A DNA stretch of 9,716 nucleotides from an uncultured Lachnospiraceae bacterium. GTDB lineage: Bacteria; Bacillota; Clostridia; Lachnospirales; Lachnospiraceae. This document shows, piece after piece, positions 7,139 through 9,716 of this stretch. The position numbers and the translations under genes were made by a program. How positions within the stretch are numbered: the stretch's first letter is position 1; each line of letters opens with the position of its first letter. The stretch is from the NCBI GenBank assembly GCA_958405355.1, contig CATYEA010000059.1, positions 1-9,716 on the forward strand. Reading direction: 5' to 3'. Below the pieces are notes generated by a model. The model had not been told where the DNA came from. It did not search any database and worked only from the letters and a program-made list of their open reading frames with translations.

Positions 7139-8032
7139 ATGCGGGAATATTTTAAGATAATCCAATTGGCGGAGAACGTTTATCATATTTATGAACCAGG
7201 AGGTGTCGGCAGCAGTCTGATCATTGGCAGGCAGCAGGCTATGCTGATTGATACGGGCTATGGCTTTGCCGATATCCGGGCAGCGGTTCGGAAAATTACG
7301 GACTTACCGCTGCGGGTGGTCAATACCCATGGACATACAGATCATGCAGGGGGTAATCATTTCTTTGATAAAATATGGATGAATCCGGCAGATAAGGCAA
7401 CTTATAAAGAGTATCGGAATCATCAGAAGCCACTGATTGCCGCCCAGTTTGAGACGAAGCGCAAAGCGGCCGGCAAAGGACCGATATGGCCGGAAGATTT
7501 TGACCGGATGGACTGGTATGAAGCGGGAACGAAGGAGTTTTGTTGGCTGATCAATGGCCAGACCTTTGATCTGGATGCACCGGAGGAACGATGCAATCAG
7601 ACCTTCGACTTTGAGGAAGCGTCAGAAGAAAATCATCTGATTGAGGCCATTTTTATACCGGGACATACCGTAGGCAGCGTGATGTTTTTTGATTGGAAAA
7701 ATCACATTCTTTTTTCAGGGGATGATCTGGATTACAGTCTCTGGATGCACTTTGACACCAGTGCGCCTTTATATACCTATAAAAATCGCCTGAAACAATT
7801 GGAACAATATCCGATAGAAGCAATCTTACCTTCCCATAAGAAACAATTGCTCTCGACCTGGCTTTTAAAACGGATGCCGGAAGCCATCGAACATTTATCG
7901 GTGGAAAAGAGCCGGCGGTTCTACCATCCAAGAACAGGACAGCCGGGATGGCTTTATAAAGAACCATTAAACGGTGAGAGTCCGGATGGACAGGACATGA
8001 TTTATATAACTTATCAGATAAATAATATGTAA
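7139..8032 (+). CDS. Metallo-beta-lactamase fold hydrolase of unknown substrate
   Basis: A soluble protein of 297 aa with a complete two-metal MBL site. In numbering from this start: His64, His66, Asp68 and His69 (THGHTDHAGG), His176 (PGHTVGS), Asp195 (FSGDDLD) and His233 (PSHKKQ). There is no beta-CASP domain, signal peptide or glyoxalase II signature that I can see. An insert between the HGHTDH motif and the PGHT motif is rich in Lys, Trp and Asp, and the C-terminus (from about 265) has an aromatic tail. I prefer ATG 7139, because AAAGGA (7125-7130) lies 8 nt before it. An upstream in-frame ATG at 7130 would add three residues (MGI) and is only 3 nt after the trhP stop. It closes the long gene string and is followed by a terminator. 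The substrate cannot be predicted. Confidence 0.85.
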   Translation: MREYFKIIQLAENVYHIYEPGGVGSSLIIGRQQAMLIDTGYGFADIRAAVRKITDLPLRVVNTHGHTDHAGGNHFFDKIWMNPADKATYKEYRNHQKPLIAAQFETKRKAAGKGPIWPEDFDRMDWYEAGTKEFCWLINGQTFDLDAPEERCNQTFDFEEASEENHLIEAIFIPGHTVGSVMFFDWKNHILFSGDDLDYSLWMHFDTSAPLYTYKNRLKQLEQYPIEAILPSHKKQLLSTWLLKRMPEAIEHLSVEKSRRFYHPRTGQPGWLYKEPLNGESPDGQDMIYITYQINNM

Positions 8033-8047
8033 ACTGACAGGGACAGA

Positions 8048-8076
8048 CACAGCATCCTAAAGCGGCGCATACATTA
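8048..8076 (+). promoter_or_regulatory. Candidate sigma-K/sigma-E type promoter of sigK
   Basis: CATACATTA (8068-8076) fits both the sigma-E -10 consensus (CATACAnT) and the sigma-K -10 consensus (CATAnnnTA) known from B. subtilis. CACA (8048-8051) fits the sigma-K -35 core (AC) at a 17-nt spacing. No good sigma-E -35 is visible at its usual distance. Initiation would fall near 8082-8086, giving a leader of only about 20-25 nt. In B. subtilis sigK is transcribed by sigma-E and sigma-K, so the element is in a sensible place. It lies within the loop of the terminator described separately. Confidence 0.55.
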
Positions 8077-8105
8077 AATTAAAGGTCGCATAGGGGTGCT
8101 TTTTT
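8051..8105 (+). terminator. Rho-independent terminator after the MBL gene, overlapping the sigK ribosome binding site
   Basis: AGCATCCT (8051-8058) pairs with GGGGTGCT (8093-8100) through eight pairs, two of them G-U (T8055-G8096, T8058-G8093). After a 3-by-3 internal loop, GCGGC (8062-8066) pairs with GTCGC (8085-8089) with one G-U. The terminal loop is 18 nt (8067-8084). A T run (8100-8105) follows directly. It starts 18 nt after the MBL stop codon. The 3' arm contains AGGGG, the Shine-Dalgarno of sigK. The G-U pairs and internal loop make it weaker than a textbook terminator. Confidence 0.6.
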
Positions 8106-8109
8106 CTTG
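8092..8109 (+). promoter_or_regulatory. sigK ribosome binding site and TTG start
   Basis: AGGGGTG (8092-8098) stands 8 nt before the TTG at 8107. An in-frame TAA at 8080-8082 excludes a start further upstream beyond eight codons, and there is no ATG or GTG in that short span. The site lies in the 3' arm of the terminator stem, so it would be paired in any transcript that begins upstream of 8051. Confidence 0.65.
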
Positions 8110-8745
8110 CAGTCATTTCCAAAACCATTGAGCAGCGAAGAAGAAGCCTATTATCTTTCCAGATATCAGGCGGGAGATATGGATGCGAAAAATATTCTGG
8201 TGGAGAAAAATTTGCGGCTGGTTGCCCATATTGTAAAAAAATATGCCGGGTCCGGGCGGGATATGGATGAGTTGATCGCCATCGGTATTGTCGGCCTGGT
8301 TAAAGCGGTAAATACCTTTAAAATGGATAAGGGAAGCCGACTGGGGACCTATGCCGCAAGGTGTATAGACAATGAACTGCTGATGATGCTCCGTACGGAA
8401 CGGAAGCTGAACCGGGAGATTTCGCTGTATGAACCGATTGGAACAGATAAAGAAGGAAATGAAATCAGTTTTATTGATGTGGTGGAGGATACTTCAGAGG
8501 ATGTGGTCGATAGTCTGATGTTATCAGAACGGATTCAGAAAATGTATATCGCCATTGATGAGGTATTAACAGACAGAGAACGGGAAATCATATATAAAAG
8601 ATATGGTCTTCGGGGATACAAAGAGGTGACCCAGAGAGAAATTGGAAAAATGATGGGGATTTCCAGAAGCTACGTCAGCCGGATTGAGAAAAAGGCGCTG
8701 GAAAAACTGCGGCATCGTATGGCAGATTTTGGAATAATGTGGTAA
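8107..8745 (+). CDS. sigK: RNA polymerase sporulation sigma factor SigK (mother-cell late sigma), uninterrupted and without pro-sequence
   Basis: A 212-aa sigma-70 family protein. The N-terminus FPKPLSSEEE (4-13) matches the mature N-terminus of B. subtilis SigK. Region 2 runs from about 33 to 100 (NLRLVAHIVKKY; ELIAIGIVGLVKAV; GTYAARCIDNELL). The SigK-typical linker EPIGTDKEGNEISFIDV lies at 109-125. Region 4 has the helix-turn-helix TQREIGKMMGISRSYVSRIE (175-194). SigK drives late mother-cell genes for coat and spore maturation. The reading frame is intact, with no skin-like element. A stop at 8080-8082 shows there is no 20-residue pro-sequence, unlike B. subtilis and like C. difficile (from memory). 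The start is TTG, supported by AGGGGTG. cobO begins 29 nt downstream. SigE is the closest alternative, but the linker and N-terminus favour SigK. Confidence 0.9.
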   Translation: MQSFPKPLSSEEEAYYLSRYQAGDMDAKNILVEKNLRLVAHIVKKYAGSGRDMDELIAIGIVGLVKAVNTFKMDKGSRLGTYAARCIDNELLMMLRTERKLNREISLYEPIGTDKEGNEISFIDVVEDTSEDVVDSLMLSERIQKMYIAIDEVLTDREREIIYKRYGLRGYKEVTQREIGKMMGISRSYVSRIEKKALEKLRHRMADFGIMW

Positions 8746-8774
8746 TATGACATTGGTAAGAGAGGAGGGTGTGA

Positions 8775-9293
8775 ATGATACATATATATTGCGGTGAAGG
8801 AAAAGGCAAGACAACGGCCGGCATGGGTCTGTGTCTGAGAGCGGCCGGAGCCGGAAAAAATGTTTTAGTCTATCAATTCTTAAAAGATAACACCTCCTCT
8901 GAACGAAGAATCTTGGAACAGATTCCGGAAATAGAACTGATGAAGGGTCCGGAGCAGATGAAATTTATATTTCAGATGACAGCGGAAGAACGAGAATCGA
9001 TGAAACGTGAGTATGCAGAAGTTCTTGACGGCCTGTTCCGACGGCTTGAAACGAAAGAACTGTCCGCCGAAGTAATTTTCCTGGATGAAGTTTTGTATGC
9101 AGTCAGCCGGGAAATGGTCGATGAGACAAAGCTAATAAAACTTCTGGAAAAGGGTGCGGACCGGGAATGGATTCTCACCGGAAGATATGAAGACGGGAAG
9201 CTCCTGGAAGCGGCAGATTATATATCAGAAATACATAAGAAAAAACATCCCTTTGATGCGGGCATACCGGCCAGAAAGGGAATTGAGTTTTAA
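8775..9293 (+). CDS. cobO: Corrinoid adenosyltransferase (CobO/CobA/BtuR type)
   Basis: Transfers the adenosyl group of ATP to the cobalt of reduced corrinoids, giving adenosylcobalamin or its precursors, in the cytoplasm. The 172-aa protein has the family's P-loop GEGKGKTT (7-14), a Walker B-like IFLDEV (101-106) and LTGR (134-137). The conserved C-terminal signature is KKHPFDAGIPARKGIEF (156-172), where the usual family ending is HPFxxGIxARxGIE. It lacks the roughly 20-30 residue N-terminal extension of E. coli BtuR, as many short clostridial members do. GGAGG (8764-8768) lies 6 nt before the ATG. The gene sits 29 nt after sigK with no visible terminator, promoter or room for a cobalamin riboswitch, and 12 nt before cbiC. 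Family assignment is firm. Confidence 0.92.
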   Translation: MIHIYCGEGKGKTTAGMGLCLRAAGAGKNVLVYQFLKDNTSSERRILEQIPEIELMKGPEQMKFIFQMTAEERESMKREYAEVLDGLFRRLETKELSAEVIFLDEVLYAVSREMVDETKLIKLLEKGADREWILTGRYEDGKLLEAADYISEIHKKKHPFDAGIPARKGIEF

Positions 9294-9305
9294 CAGGAGG
9301 GAAAG

Positions 9306-9716
9306 ATGCTTGATAAAATAGAATTTGTAAAGCCGGGTGATATAGAGGCACGGAGTATGGAGATTATTGCCGGAGAGCTTGGGGAAACCGATTGGAAGGA
9401 ACCGGAATTTTCCGTGGTCCGCCGCTGCATTCATACGTCCGCGGATTTTGATTATAACACGAATCTCAGATTTTCGCAGGAAGCCTGTAAAAAGGGAATC
9501 CGGGCGCTGCGGGCCGGAGCAGATATTGTCACGGATACCCGTATGGCTATGTCAGGGATTAATAAGCGTCGGCTGGCAGAGTACGGCGGACAGGTCCATT
9601 GTTTTATTGATGATGAAACAGTCATCAAAGAAGCAAAAGAACGGGGAGTGACCCGCTCAGCCATCTGTATGGAACGGGGAGCGGCTATAAAAAAGCCTGT
9701 CATCTTTGCAATCGGC
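9306..9716 (+). CDS. cbiC: Cobalt-precorrin-8 methylmutase CbiC (5' part, cut by the window end)
   Basis: The frame is open from ATG 9306 to the last base, 137 codons. A complete CbiC/CobH has about 210 residues, so about one third is missing. The enzyme moves a methyl group from C-11 to C-12 of the corrin ring, giving hydrogenobyrinate or cobyrinate in B12 synthesis. The key feature is RRCIHTSADFDY (39-50) with His43, which corresponds to the catalytic histidine of CobH at the same number. Further family-like stretches are GADIVTDTRMAMSGI (71-85) and the C-terminal KPVIFAIG (130-137). AGGAGG (9295-9300) precedes the ATG by 5 nt, and the gene follows cobO by 12 nt. With cobO this looks like the start of an anaerobic-type cobalamin cluster that continues beyond the window. 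Confidence 0.9.
   Translation, partial: MLDKIEFVKPGDIEARSMEIIAGELGETDWKEPEFSVVRRCIHTSADFDYNTNLRFSQEACKKGIRALRAGADIVTDTRMAMSGINKRRLAEYGGQVHCFIDDETVIKEAKERGVTRSAICMERGAAIKKPVIFAIG

Noticed and set aside
9367..9651. A 94-aa open frame on the + strand inside cbiC
   Set aside because: It is out of frame with the clear CbiC reading frame from 9306, which has AGGAGG and the His43 motif and stays open to the window end.
178..9716. Very frequent CCGGA/TCCGG strings that look like a dispersed repeat
   Set aside because: They fall in coding frames as CCG-GA, CGG-A and TCC-GGA codon pairs and reflect codon preference, with no conserved flanks or regular spacing.

Overview
The window looks like chromosomal DNA of an endospore-forming, probably anaerobic Firmicute, most likely class Clostridia and perhaps a Lachnospiraceae-type genome. 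I infer this from IreB, DUF1292, RNase J and YlbF family genes, a full SigK-type sporulation sigma factor, cobalamin genes that include a CbiC-type methylmutase, strong AGGAGG-type ribosome binding sites with some GTG and TTG starts, and moderate GC with many CGG arginine codons. Every gene I can support is on the + strand. I see no RNA gene, CRISPR array, insertion sequence or phage gene. No stretch without a gene exceeds about 180 bases.

Region 1 (1-177) is an AT-rich upstream stretch with no gene and no promoter I can defend. Region 2 (178-1542) is mtaB, for the ms2t6A37 tRNA modification. Region 3 (1613-2591) is the tight trio ireB - ruvX - DUF1292. Region 4 (2699-4754) is rnjA (RNase J) followed by a YlbF-family gene. 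Region 5 (4769-8032) is an MltG-like membrane protein without a catalytic domain, a TrmR-type tRNA methyltransferase, a peptidase-U32/TrhP-type tRNA hydroxylase and a metallo-beta-lactamase-fold hydrolase. Genes from ireB to the MBL protein are separated by -4 to about 107 nt and probably form one long transcription unit or a few overlapping ones. The unit ends in an intrinsic terminator at 8051-8105.

Region 6 (8107-9716) is sigK, cobO (corrinoid adenosyltransferase) and the 5' part of cbiC, which runs off the window. Gaps of only 29 and 12 nt suggest co-transcription.

The functional theme of regions 2-5 is RNA metabolism and translation fidelity: anticodon-loop modification at position 37 (MtaB) and wobble position 34 (TrhP then TrmR), pre-rRNA processing (RuvX/YqgF) and mRNA decay (RNase J, YlbF family), mixed with cell-envelope and signalling genes (IreB, MltG-like). 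From memory, the order resembles Bacillus subtilis yrzL-yrrK-yrzB-yrrL-yrrM-yrrN-yrrO, but with rnjA-ylbF inserted and a shortened protein in the mltG (yrrL) slot.

The most interesting signal is the 74-nt gap before sigK. An intrinsic terminator, a sporulation-type -10 element (CATACATTA) in its loop, and the sigK Shine-Dalgarno in its 3' arm all overlap. This predicts that readthrough RNA from upstream would be terminated or untranslatable for SigK, whereas RNA started at the internal sporulation promoter would lack the 5' arm and be translatable.
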